Origin: Porphyromonadaceae bacterium UBA7332
GTDB taxonomy: Bacteria > Bacteroidota > Bacteroidia > Bacteroidales > UBA7332
DNA length: 61,117 nucleotides
Direction: 5' to 3'
NCBI GenBank assembly: GCA_002471225.1
Contig: DKPO01000020.1
Span: forward strand, 127,276 to 188,392
The stretch's first letter is position 1; every line of letters starts with the position of its first letter. Position numbers and translations under genes: made by a program. The notes under the pieces were generated by a model, which did not search any database, was not told where the DNA came from, and worked only from the letters and a program-made list of their open reading frames with translations. Positions 26,001-32,421 of the stretch are shown here, in pieces.

Positions 26001-26274
26001 GATAGAGGGTAGCGAATGTGTCGGGGTAAAAAGTCTGTCGCTGGAAACGGCGCTGAAAATGGATGAAATTATCCGTCAGTATATTCTGGATAACGGGAAG
26101 ACGGTTGTTGACTGGAGTGACAAAACTCAGCTGACCGGACCTATGAAAATAGAAATGGAAGATTATTTAATTGATGAGGTGAAGCGAAAGTATGATATTC
26201 CATTGACATTTGATGATATGGATCGTATAATCGAACGCTGTGTGGAAATAGCCAAATTATGGTTCAAACAATAA
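23062..26274 (+). CDS. hsdR: Type I restriction endonuclease subunit HsdR
   Basis: A 1070-residue motor-nuclease. The N-terminal nuclease domain shows the PD-ExK core (Pro152-Asp153, Glu167-x-Lys169 in 'VIECKRPD'). The translocase follows, with Walker A GSGKS (345-349), the DEGH box (443-446) and the TGTP motif III. The C-terminal helical region (about 800-1070) joins the methylase core. It translocates DNA with ATP and cuts unmethylated DNA at a distance. It starts 38 bases after hsdS and its last 16 bases overlap the metallopeptidase gene. No frameshift or missing motif is visible, so the system appears intact. Confidence 0.97.
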   Translation: MNLSFLEDHISQIPALMLLEKLGYTYLTPAEALEMRGGSTTNVLLEPILRNQLEKINTLQVSSTRTAEFTAQNIASGIEALRHVPMAEGYVSASQTVYDLLTAGKTLEQSIEGDKKSFTLRYIDWENTENNVFHVTEEFAVSRAGMNETYRPDIVLFVNGIPLCVIECKRPDLKESLQQAVSQHLRNQKEDGIRSLYIYAALLLSVATQRASYGTTGTPEKFWAKWTEQFSGRDEQEVYKQHLVEKVNERRMNPKLFGERFGYVRGHFERMHDAFITPSVQDEYLYSLCRPDRLLKLMYSFTLYDGGIRKVARYQQFFAVEKTMERIGGLAGGKRKGGVIWHTQGSGKSLTMVLLAQAIVLDKTIRNPKIILVTDRTDLDRQITATFRKCGTPVENARTGSELIELLGSKSDAVVTTIINKFETAVRGIKNPLTDPNIFVLIDEGHRSQYGEMGIKMEKTLPNACFIAMTGTPLMKKEKSTARKFGGVIQPVYTVDQAVQDGAVVPLLYEGRMVPQQVHEHTLDVFFEKVCEPLSDYQRADMKKKFSRADQLNQTEQRIRAIAWDISHHFRDNWQGTKFKAQLVAPRKKIAIQYKKFLDEIGIVSSEVLITSPDSREGEETAYGDTSNTELAFWKRMMDEHGTPKKYETNIVSRFKNDSHPEIIIVVDKLLTGFDEPRNTVLYLDRKLKEHTLLQAIARVNRVCDDKDFGYIVDYYGVLGALNDALDIYNDFDAEDLEGAFTDIGEEIAKLPQKYSELWDLFKTVKNKRDLEAYGELLRAEDIRTEFYEKLAAYARSLKVALSSIVFHQTKSEKEIGMYKEDLTMFMKLRSAVQERYSDTIDYKKYEGQIQKLIDTHIESGEVKVITEQVNIFDKDRFAEEVEKVEGKAAKADMIATRTAKYITEKMDTDPAFYKKFSQLLKETIEAYEQGRIDESVFLSKVSEYKDQVLAHTDAELPEKIRENPSARAYFGISKEIYESIEGSECVGVKSLSLETALKMDEIIRQYILDNGKTVVDWSDKTQLTGPMKIEMEDYLIDEVKRKYDIPLTFDDMDRIIERCVEIAKLWFKQ

Positions 26275-26966
26275 GTGGAACGATTTGTTACGGGACGATA
26301 ACGATCGGATACAGATTGCGGTTTACGAAACGGAAAACGCTCGGTATAACCGTAACGCCGGATGGAGAGGTTTGGGTGAATGCACCTGCACAAACTTCAC
26401 TGGTGAAAATAGAGGAAAAGTTGCATAAGCGTGCGGGGTGGATTGTGAAACAACAGAACTATTTCCGTTCTTTTGGCGAACCTACTCCGGCCCGTAAGTA
26501 TGTGAGCGGAGAATCACACTATTACCTGGGCAGGCAGTATCTGCTGCGTGTGACTGAGGGTAAACCGGAAGGGACCAAATACAAGGGTCGTTGTCTGGAG
26601 GTGGTTTGTTCGTCGCGTGCGAAGGCTGAAGAGTTACTCAAGGCATGGTACAGGGAGCGGGCAAAGTTGAAGTTTGTGGAGATAGCGGAACCGATCGTAG
26701 CCCGTTTTGCCAGATATGGTGTAGCTCCATCTTCGATTGCAGTGCAGGAAATGGAAACTCGCTGGGGCAGCTGTACGCAAACGGGCCGTATTCTGCTAAA
26801 CCCGGAACTGATCAAAGCACCCGGACCGTGTATCGAATATGTGATTACGCACGAACTGTGCCATTTGATCCATCGTGAACATTCACAGGCATTCTTTACT
26901 CTGCTCGGCACAGAAATGCCGGATTGGAAAGTCTGGAAAGAAAAACTGGAGCGGTTTATGTATTGA
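26259..26966 (+). CDS. YgjP/SprT-type zinc metallopeptidase linked to the R-M operon
   Basis: A 235-residue protein with the YgjP-like (DUF45, M48-related) fold: 'VQEMETRWGSC' and, near the end, the zinc-binding HELCHLIH motif followed by 'HSQAFF'. The start ATG lies 16 bases inside hsdR, so translation is coupled. Proteins of this family are often found beside type I hsdR genes, possibly to trim or control the restriction subunit, though the function is not established. A cytosolic protein is expected, since no signal peptide is seen. A terminator follows. Confidence 0.88.
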   Translation: MVQTISGTICYGTITIGYRLRFTKRKTLGITVTPDGEVWVNAPAQTSLVKIEEKLHKRAGWIVKQQNYFRSFGEPTPARKYVSGESHYYLGRQYLLRVTEGKPEGTKYKGRCLEVVCSSRAKAEELLKAWYRERAKLKFVEIAEPIVARFARYGVAPSSIAVQEMETRWGSCTQTGRILLNPELIKAPGPCIEYVITHELCHLIHREHSQAFFTLLGTEMPDWKVWKEKLERFMY

Positions 26967-27001
26967 AAAAGATTGAAGCAGGAAAAGTAGAAATGAAAAA
27001 T

Positions 27002-27040
27002 ACGGCGAAATTGTGAAAGAGCAGTTTCGTCGTTTTTTTT
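27002..27040 (+). terminator. Terminator of the R-M operon
   Basis: An 11-bp stem (ACGGCGAAATT with AGTTTCGTCGT, two G-U pairs) is followed by a T-run, 35 bases past the metallopeptidase gene. Confidence 0.88.
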
Positions 27041-27065
27041 CGTTTTGATATTAGCAGATTGGTAT

Positions 27066-27139
27066 AAAAAAGAAAAGGTTGTCTCACGACAACCTAAACC
27101 CTAATTAACCTTAAATCTAATACCATGAAAAACATGCTG
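27066..27139 (-). ncRNA. Candidate ~70-nt sRNA with own promoter and terminator
   Basis: On the minus strand a -7 box TATATTTG (27147-27140) is preceded by ATTG 19 bases upstream, and is followed by about 65 bases ending in a perfect hairpin AGGTTGTC-GTGA-GACAACCT and TTTTCTTTTTT. The interior, which contains ATGGTATTAGATTTAAGG, is recognisable to me as a sequence recurring in Bacteroides genomes; membership of a paralogous sRNA family is from memory and uncertain. No protein-coding frame of use exists. Confidence 0.65.
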
Positions 27140-27170
27140 CAAATATAGAGGCTTTTTTTGGAATGTCAAT
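27140..27170 (-). promoter_or_regulatory. Promoter of the candidate sRNA
   Basis: Minus-strand TATATTTG at 27140-27147 with ATTG at 27167-27170, spacing 19, fits the phylum consensus. Confidence 0.6.
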
Positions 27171-27235
27171 AGTTTGGTCCTGAAAAAAGTACATGATTAG
27201 AATTGTTTAACGAATAAGCAAGCTGTATAAAGTAT

Positions 27236-27243
27236 TATCTTTG
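27236..27243 (+). promoter_or_regulatory. -7 element of the B3/B4-domain gene
   Basis: TATCTTTG matches TAnnTTTG and lies 25 bases before the ATG at 27269. No good -33 box was seen. Confidence 0.5.
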
Positions 27244-27268
27244 CAAAAGTTTGAAAATTACAAAAACA

Positions 27269-27937
27269 ATGGATTTGATTAATATAACTGTTTCGGAGTC
27301 TTTGAAAAAGGCTGCACCGGAATACAAAGGAATTGCTTTACTGGCAAAAGTGGAAAATACAAAAGAGTCTGCGGGTTTGTGGGAGAGGATTGAACAACTT
27401 GAAGAAGAAATCCGATCGACTTATGCGTTGAATGAAATCAACAAGCGAAAAGAAATTCTGGCAACACGTCAGGCTTATAAAGCGTTGGGGAAGGATCCGA
27501 ATCGTTACAGACCTTCGGCAGAGGCTTTATGCCGAAGGGTTTTGAAGGATATGCCTTTGTATAGGATTTCGGTATTGGTGGACCTGATTAATTACATCTC
27601 CATTAAATATGGTTACTCGATAGGAGGGTTTGATGCAGATCAGGTTGTTGGCGATTTAGAATTAGGTGTAGGTAATAACGGAGAGATCTTTCATGCAATC
27701 GGCAGAGGAGAGTTGAATATTGAAGGTTTGCCTGTATTCAGAGATCAGGTCGGACCTATCGGTACACCTACAAGCGACGAGGAAAGAACGATGTTGCGTG
27801 ATGAAACAACAAGTTTATTGATGATTGTAAACGGATATGATGGTGGTGAAAAGCTGGATTCTTGTATAAATGAAACTATTATGCTTCTCAAGCAATTTGC
27901 CCGATTAAAAAGTTTTCAGGTTATTCCTGTCTTGTAA
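27269..27937 (+). CDS. Free-standing B3/B4 (tRNA synthetase-type) domain protein
   Basis: The ATG at 27269 is preferred over an in-frame TTG at 27251, because it lies properly downstream of the -7 box and gives the start MDLINITVSES. The 222-residue protein matches the stand-alone B3/4 domain seen in the beta subunit of phenylalanyl-tRNA synthetase, where it edits mischarged tRNA: 'RQAYKALGKDPNRYRPSAEAL' and 'LVDLINYISIKYGYSIGGFD' are typical. It also has the C-terminal 'GPIGTPTSDEERTML' segment. Function of free-standing members is not known; editing of mischarged tRNA is a guess. It has its own terminator and appears monocistronic. Confidence 0.85.
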   Translation: MDLINITVSESLKKAAPEYKGIALLAKVENTKESAGLWERIEQLEEEIRSTYALNEINKRKEILATRQAYKALGKDPNRYRPSAEALCRRVLKDMPLYRISVLVDLINYISIKYGYSIGGFDADQVVGDLELGVGNNGEIFHAIGRGELNIEGLPVFRDQVGPIGTPTSDEERTMLRDETTSLLMIVNGYDGGEKLDSCINETIMLLKQFARLKSFQVIPVL

Positions 27938-27970
27938 ATAGTATATGTACAGGCTTTTACGCTTCTGTTT

Positions 27971-28015
27971 TTAAGCACTTGTTTGTTTTCTCAAATAAAT
28001 AAGTGCTTAATTTTT
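27971..28015 (+). terminator. Terminator after the B3/B4 gene
   Basis: TTAAGCACTT pairs with AAGTGCTTAA, extended by GTTTG/CAAAT inside, and is followed by TTTTT. Confidence 0.82.
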
Positions 28016-28044
28016 GCATATAATAAAACATTTACCTTTATTTG
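28013..28044 (+). promoter_or_regulatory. Promoter of the sialic-acid operon, overlapped by the operator
   Basis: TTTG (28013-28016) is followed after 20 bases by TTTATTTG (28037-28044), one mismatch from TAnnTTTG. The -7 box overlaps the left arm of the palindrome at 28038-28056, so a bound regulator would block it. Confidence 0.55.
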
Positions 28045-28056
28045 TCAGACAAATAA
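28038..28056. promoter_or_regulatory. Palindromic operator for the FadR-type regulator
   Basis: TTATTTGTCAGACAAATAA is a perfect 9+1+9 palindrome. Its core TTGTCAGACAA fits the FadR-subfamily GntR consensus TnGTnnnACnA exactly. It lies 59 bases before the regulator gene, which argues for autoregulation of the operon. Confidence 0.75.
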
Positions 28057-28114
28057 GAATAATAGGATTTTAGGGGCTTTTTAAACAGAGTCCTCAAGGA
28101 ACCAATAAATAACT

Positions 28115-28828
28115 ATGGAACATCTAAGAGCAACGATTCAACCCTTAACATTGGTTGATCAGGTTGAAGATAAATTATTGAACTATTTAAAAGAGTCTGA
28201 TATTTCGGTTGGAGATTCGATTCCCAATGAAATAGAGTTGGCAGCAACGATCGGTGTAGCACGAAGTGTACTGCGTGAAGCATTAAGTCGTCTGAAGATG
28301 CTCGGAATTATAGAGACCCGACCGCGAAGAGGAATGATAATGACCGCACCATCGGTATTCAATGGTATGAAACGAATTATTGATCCTCGTATATTAGATG
28401 AGCAAACTGTTTTTGAGATGTTGCATTTCCGGATTACACTGGAAATAGGGATGTGTTCGGATTTATTTCTGAATCTGACCGAAGAAGATCTCTGCGAGTT
28501 GGATGATATTATCAAGCATAGCGTTTTGTATGAAAATAATGAATATGATCCGTACAGCGAATATAATTTTCACGCAAAGCTATATGAGATAGCCGGAAAT
28601 AAAATAGTATCCGAGTTTCAGGAAATGGTATATCCATTGATGACTTTCGTGAATAAGAAGTTTAAAGATCTGATCGAACCGATTAATATCGAGTTAGAGA
28701 AAGAAGGTAAAATCGTTACGCATAAAGAACTCTTCTCGTATTTGAAAGAACGGGATGAAGACGGTTTTACAAAGGCCCTGAAGAACCATTTTTTAAGTTA
28801 TAAAAGATTGATGAGAAGCAGAACATAA
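28115..28828 (+). CDS. FadR-family (GntR) regulator, probable sialic-acid repressor
   Basis: A 237-residue regulator. The winged helix-turn-helix (about 14-75) has the GntR signature 'NEIELAATIGVARSVLREALSRLKMLGIIETRPRRGMI', and an all-helical FCD effector domain follows (about 90-230) with the 'HAKLYEIAGN' helix. Regulators of this subfamily, such as NanR in E. coli, bind sialic acid and release DNA. The gene is 40 bases upstream of the symporter fusion with no promoter between, so it is the first gene of the operon it probably controls. The ligand is inferred from the neighbours. Confidence 0.88.
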   Translation: MEHLRATIQPLTLVDQVEDKLLNYLKESDISVGDSIPNEIELAATIGVARSVLREALSRLKMLGIIETRPRRGMIMTAPSVFNGMKRIIDPRILDEQTVFEMLHFRITLEIGMCSDLFLNLTEEDLCELDDIIKHSVLYENNEYDPYSEYNFHAKLYEIAGNKIVSEFQEMVYPLMTFVNKKFKDLIEPINIELEKEGKIVTHKELFSYLKERDEDGFTKALKNHFLSYKRLMRSRT

Positions 28829-28868
28829 TAGAGAAAACCACAATCTTAAAAATCATACCCAATTAATT

Positions 28869-31421
28869 ATGAAAAAACCAACAAGAACACTGAGTGCATT
28901 AATACTGTGCCTGATAAATATATTTTTCTCTTTTTCGATAGAGAAGGATTCTATAATATGGAATAAGTCGAATATAATTCCCGGGACGGAAGACAGTAAA
29001 CAGCATCCGGGTCTGGCAGGAGCTTTTTCCGGCTTTGCCGGTTCGAGCTACGTCATTGCAGGGGGTGCTAACTTTCCCGAACAGATGCCGTGGGATGGTG
29101 GAGATAAAATCTGGCATAAAGATATATTTGTTTCAGAATCGGTGGATTCTATACCTTTAAAACGGATTGATCTGAAACTCTCTGTACCTGCTGCCTATGG
29201 TTTATCCTTTTCAATTCCTCAAGGCGTCTTGTGTATCGGAGGATGTAATGCAGATAGTTGTCTGACGAATGTTTTTCTGATAAAGAATGAGTCAGGTAAT
29301 TATGTGATTGATCAAAACTGGCCTTCCTTGCCTTATCCGTTGGCTAACGCTACGGGTGCTATGTGGAATAATAAGATTTATCTTGCAGGAGGACAGAAGG
29401 AGCTTACAAATGGTGAGTCTACCAGCACATTTCTTGTTCTTGATTTGAATAAAGCTCGTCCTGAGTGGAAAGAGTTGCAAAGCTGGCCGGGAGATTCACG
29501 GGGTTATGCTGTAAGTGCCATTCAGAGTAACGGATCGGATCATTGCTTTTACCTATTCAGCGGACGCACATTCAATAAAGATAGTGTACGCGTGCTGACA
29601 GATGGATTTGAGTATAATATCCGGTTGAATAAATGGAGAAAACTAAATGGCTCTTTTCCGGTGATGGCAGGAACGGCTGTAGCAACAGGCGCTAATCATA
29701 TTTTGTTTTTTGGCGGAGTTCCGTCTCTGATTGCTGCATCTGCAGATCATCCGGGATTTGATAACTCCGTACGGGCTTACCATACGATCACAGAAACATT
29801 GATGCAGCGTGCTCAAATGTCCGTTAAGATACCGGTAACAACCAATGTGACAGTTCGGAATAATAAATTTTATATAGGAAGCGGAGAAGTCAGACCGGGC
29901 GAACGCACACCGCAAATTCTCATAGCCCAGATACAGAACTTTGAACGAAGCTTCGGTTGGCTAAATATTATTGTCATTATTCTTTATTTCGCAGCCCTTT
30001 CTTATATAGGTATCTATTTTGCCAAGAAACAGAAAACGACGGATGACTATTTTAAAGGAGGCGGTCGTTTACCCTGGTGGGCTGTCGGTCTGAGTATTTT
30101 CGGTACGACACTGAGTGCGATTACTTTTATGGCTATTCCGGCGAAATCATTCAGTTCGGACTGGAGTTACATGCTCATGAATGCAGGGATTCTTCTCGTT
30201 GTGCCTATTATCCTTTACTTATTTATCCCTTTCTACAGAACGTTGGATGTAACGACTGCTTATGAATATCTGGAGAAACGATTTAATAGTACGATCCGGG
30301 TGATCAGTAGTGTTGCGTTTATCTTATTTCAGGTCGGTCGAATGGGGATCGTAATGTTTTTGCCAGCTATTGCATTAAATGTAGTTACGGGTATTGATAT
30401 ACGTATGTGTATTATGGTAATGGGTGTTTTGAGTTTGATTTATACAATGATCGGTGGTATCGAAGCTGTTGTCTGGACGGATGCCTTGCAGGTGGTTGTG
30501 CTTTTGGGAGGTGCTATTCTGGTTGTAATTCTTATTGCGACATCGACACCTGATGGTCTGTCCGGTATTCTTAGAGAAGCCTCGGAGCATAATAAGTTTG
30601 ATCTTGGATCCACAGCCTGGGATTTGCGGCAATCAACGATCTGGACCGTACTTATAGCTTCCTTCTTTACGAATCTGACAACATACGGAACGGATCAGAC
30701 ACTGGTACAAAGATACATGACGACAGCTACAGAACAAGAGGCCAGAAAAAGTGTACTTACTAATGCCGTGATGACTATTCCGGCAACGATTCTTTTCTTT
30801 TTTGTCGGCACAGCTTTATACGTTTATTATCGCCATTTACCTCAGGATTTAAGTCTGACGATTACGGATGGGGATGCTATTTTGCCCTGGTACATATTTA
30901 CAGAATTGCCACAAGGTTTAGCCGGACTTCTTGTTTCGGGTATTTTCGCTGCTGCTATGTCAACGTTGAGCAGTAGTATGAATTCAGCTGCAACTGCTTA
31001 TGTAACGGATATTCATGACAAATTTTTTAATCAATCGCAAAAACAGGCATTACGGACAGCAAAGCTGGCGACCTGTGTTTTAGGCCTTTTAGGGATCGTG
31101 TTTGCTTTGATGATGGCTACATGGGAAGTTAAGTCCATGTGGGATGAATTTAATAAAATTCTGGGAATCATATTAGGTAGCTTAGGCGGACTGTTTATGC
31201 TGGGTATGATCACGACACGGGCGAATGCAAAAGGAGCTTTACTGGGTTTAGCAGGAAGTGTTGTCATTCAGTTATTGATCGTACAATATGCTTTTGTGCA
31301 TTTGCTGTTGTTTGCAGCAACCGGTTTTATTTCCTGTTTTGTGCTGGGCTATCTGTTCAGTTTGCTTTTTACGGATGAGAAAAAATCAATAATACAATAC
31401 ACAATTTTTAAACAGAAATAA
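28869..31421 (+). CDS. Sialic-acid mutarotase-sodium symporter fusion
   Basis: An 850-residue two-part protein. Residues 1-24 are a signal/anchor segment. Residues about 25-355 are a Kelch-type six-blade propeller of the cyclically permuted N-acetylneuraminate mutarotase family (start 'WNKSNIIPGTED', 'VIAGGANFPEQMPWDGG', repeated 'GG' blade motifs). From about 365 there are some 13 hydrophobic helices of a sodium:solute symporter (SSS), including 'DDYFKGGGRLPWWAVGLS' and 'GTTLSAITFMAIPAKS'. The propeller would face the periplasm and convert alpha-sialic acid to the beta form at the transporter mouth. NanA starts 8 bases downstream. Fusions of this kind are known in the phylum, so it is probably not an artefact. 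Confidence 0.92.
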   Translation: MKKPTRTLSALILCLINIFFSFSIEKDSIIWNKSNIIPGTEDSKQHPGLAGAFSGFAGSSYVIAGGANFPEQMPWDGGDKIWHKDIFVSESVDSIPLKRIDLKLSVPAAYGLSFSIPQGVLCIGGCNADSCLTNVFLIKNESGNYVIDQNWPSLPYPLANATGAMWNNKIYLAGGQKELTNGESTSTFLVLDLNKARPEWKELQSWPGDSRGYAVSAIQSNGSDHCFYLFSGRTFNKDSVRVLTDGFEYNIRLNKWRKLNGSFPVMAGTAVATGANHILFFGGVPSLIAASADHPGFDNSVRAYHTITETLMQRAQMSVKIPVTTNVTVRNNKFYIGSGEVRPGERTPQILIAQIQNFERSFGWLNIIVIILYFAALSYIGIYFAKKQKTTDDYFKGGGRLPWWAVGLSIFGTTLSAITFMAIPAKSFSSDWSYMLMNAGILLVVPIILYLFIPFYRTLDVTTAYEYLEKRFNSTIRVISSVAFILFQVGRMGIVMFLPAIALNVVTGIDIRMCIMVMGVLSLIYTMIGGIEAVVWTDALQVVVLLGGAILVVILIATSTPDGLSGILREASEHNKFDLGSTAWDLRQSTIWTVLIASFFTNLTTYGTDQTLVQRYMTTATEQEARKSVLTNAVMTIPATILFFFVGTALYVYYRHLPQDLSLTITDGDAILPWYIFTELPQGLAGLLVSGIFAAAMSTLSSSMNSAATAYVTDIHDKFFNQSQKQALRTAKLATCVLGLLGIVFALMMATWEVKSMWDEFNKILGIILGSLGGLFMLGMITTRANAKGALLGLAGSVVIQLLIVQYAFVHLLLFAATGFISCFVLGYLFSLLFTDEKKSIIQYTIFKQK

Positions 31422-31428
31422 TTTTCAA

Positions 31429-32340
31429 ATGAAAAATTATCAAAGAATGGAGGGAATGGTAGCTGCTACCTTTACTCCAATGGATGCTAACGGTGAAGTT
31501 AATTACGCAGTTATTGAGAACTATGCCGAATGGGCAGCCAAATCTAAGTTTGCAGGCGTATTCGTTTGTGGTACGACAGGTGAGTCTCAATCTCTGACTT
31601 TAGAGGAAAGAATGCTGATTCTTGAAAAATGGATCGCATGTGCATCCGGAAGATTCAAAGTAATCGCACACGTGGGAAGCAATTGCCAAAAGGATGCGAT
31701 AGCATTAGCAGCACATGCGGCAAAGAAAGGTGCAGATGCGATATCGTCTATTGCTCCAAACTTCTTCAGACCGGGTAGTGTAAAAGACCTGACAGACTTC
31801 TTTAAGCCGATTGCAGCAGCAGCGCCTGAGTTGCCATTTTATTATTACAATATGCCGTCAATGTCAGGGGTATGTTTGTCTGTAGTTGACTTTTTAAAAG
31901 AAGGATCAAAGGTTATTCCTAATCTGGTTGGAGTTAAATTTACGCATAACAACCTGATGGAAATGGGAGAGTGTATTGCTTTTGAAAACAACCGATTCGA
32001 AGTATTACATGGATATGACGAAATTCTGATTGCGGGTCTGGCTTTCGGTGCAAAAGCCGGAGTAGGAAGTACCTATAATTATATACCGAATGTCTACAGA
32101 GGTATTTTTGAAGCCATGAAGGAGAATAACGTTGAAAAAGCACGTCAACTACAGGAAATCTCCATTCAGGTAGTCGAAATTATTATTAAATATGGCGGAG
32201 GTGTTCGCGGTGGAAAAGCAATTATGAATCTGATCGGTATCGAGTGTGGTTCATGCAGATCACCTTTTGCAGCATTTTCAGAAGAAGAATATAAATCATT
32301 AAAAGAAGATCTGGAAAAAATCAACTTCTTCTCATTATAA
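31429..32340 (+). CDS. nanA: N-acetylneuraminate lyase NanA
   Basis: A 303-residue DapA-superfamily aldolase. It has the carboxylate-binding GTTGES motif (48-53), Tyr140 in 'YYYNMP', and the Schiff-base Lys170 in GVKFTH, all at the positions expected for sialic-acid lyase. It splits N-acetylneuraminate into pyruvate and N-acetylmannosamine in the cytosol. The gene lies between the transporter fusion (8-base gap) and SusC. The ManNAc epimerase (NanE) and kinase that would complete the route to GlcNAc-6-phosphate are absent from the cluster. Confidence 0.95.
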   Translation: MKNYQRMEGMVAATFTPMDANGEVNYAVIENYAEWAAKSKFAGVFVCGTTGESQSLTLEERMLILEKWIACASGRFKVIAHVGSNCQKDAIALAAHAAKKGADAISSIAPNFFRPGSVKDLTDFFKPIAAAAPELPFYYYNMPSMSGVCLSVVDFLKEGSKVIPNLVGVKFTHNNLMEMGECIAFENNRFEVLHGYDEILIAGLAFGAKAGVGSTYNYIPNVYRGIFEAMKENNVEKARQLQEISIQVVEIIIKYGGGVRGGKAIMNLIGIECGSCRSPFAAFSEEEYKSLKEDLEKINFFSL

Positions 32341-32392
32341 AAAAAAGAAGGGAGAGTTAAACTTTGGCCGGCTTATGCTCTCCTCTTCTTTT
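32341..32392 (+). terminator. Hairpin between nanA and the SusC gene
   Basis: AAGAAGGGAGAG pairs with CTCTCC-CTTCTT (one bulged T) and is followed by TT. The T-run is short, so it is more likely a partial attenuator that sets the SusC level than a full stop. Confidence 0.65.
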
Positions 32393-32421
32393 GAGTATTA
32401 ATCATTAAAATCAATACAAAG

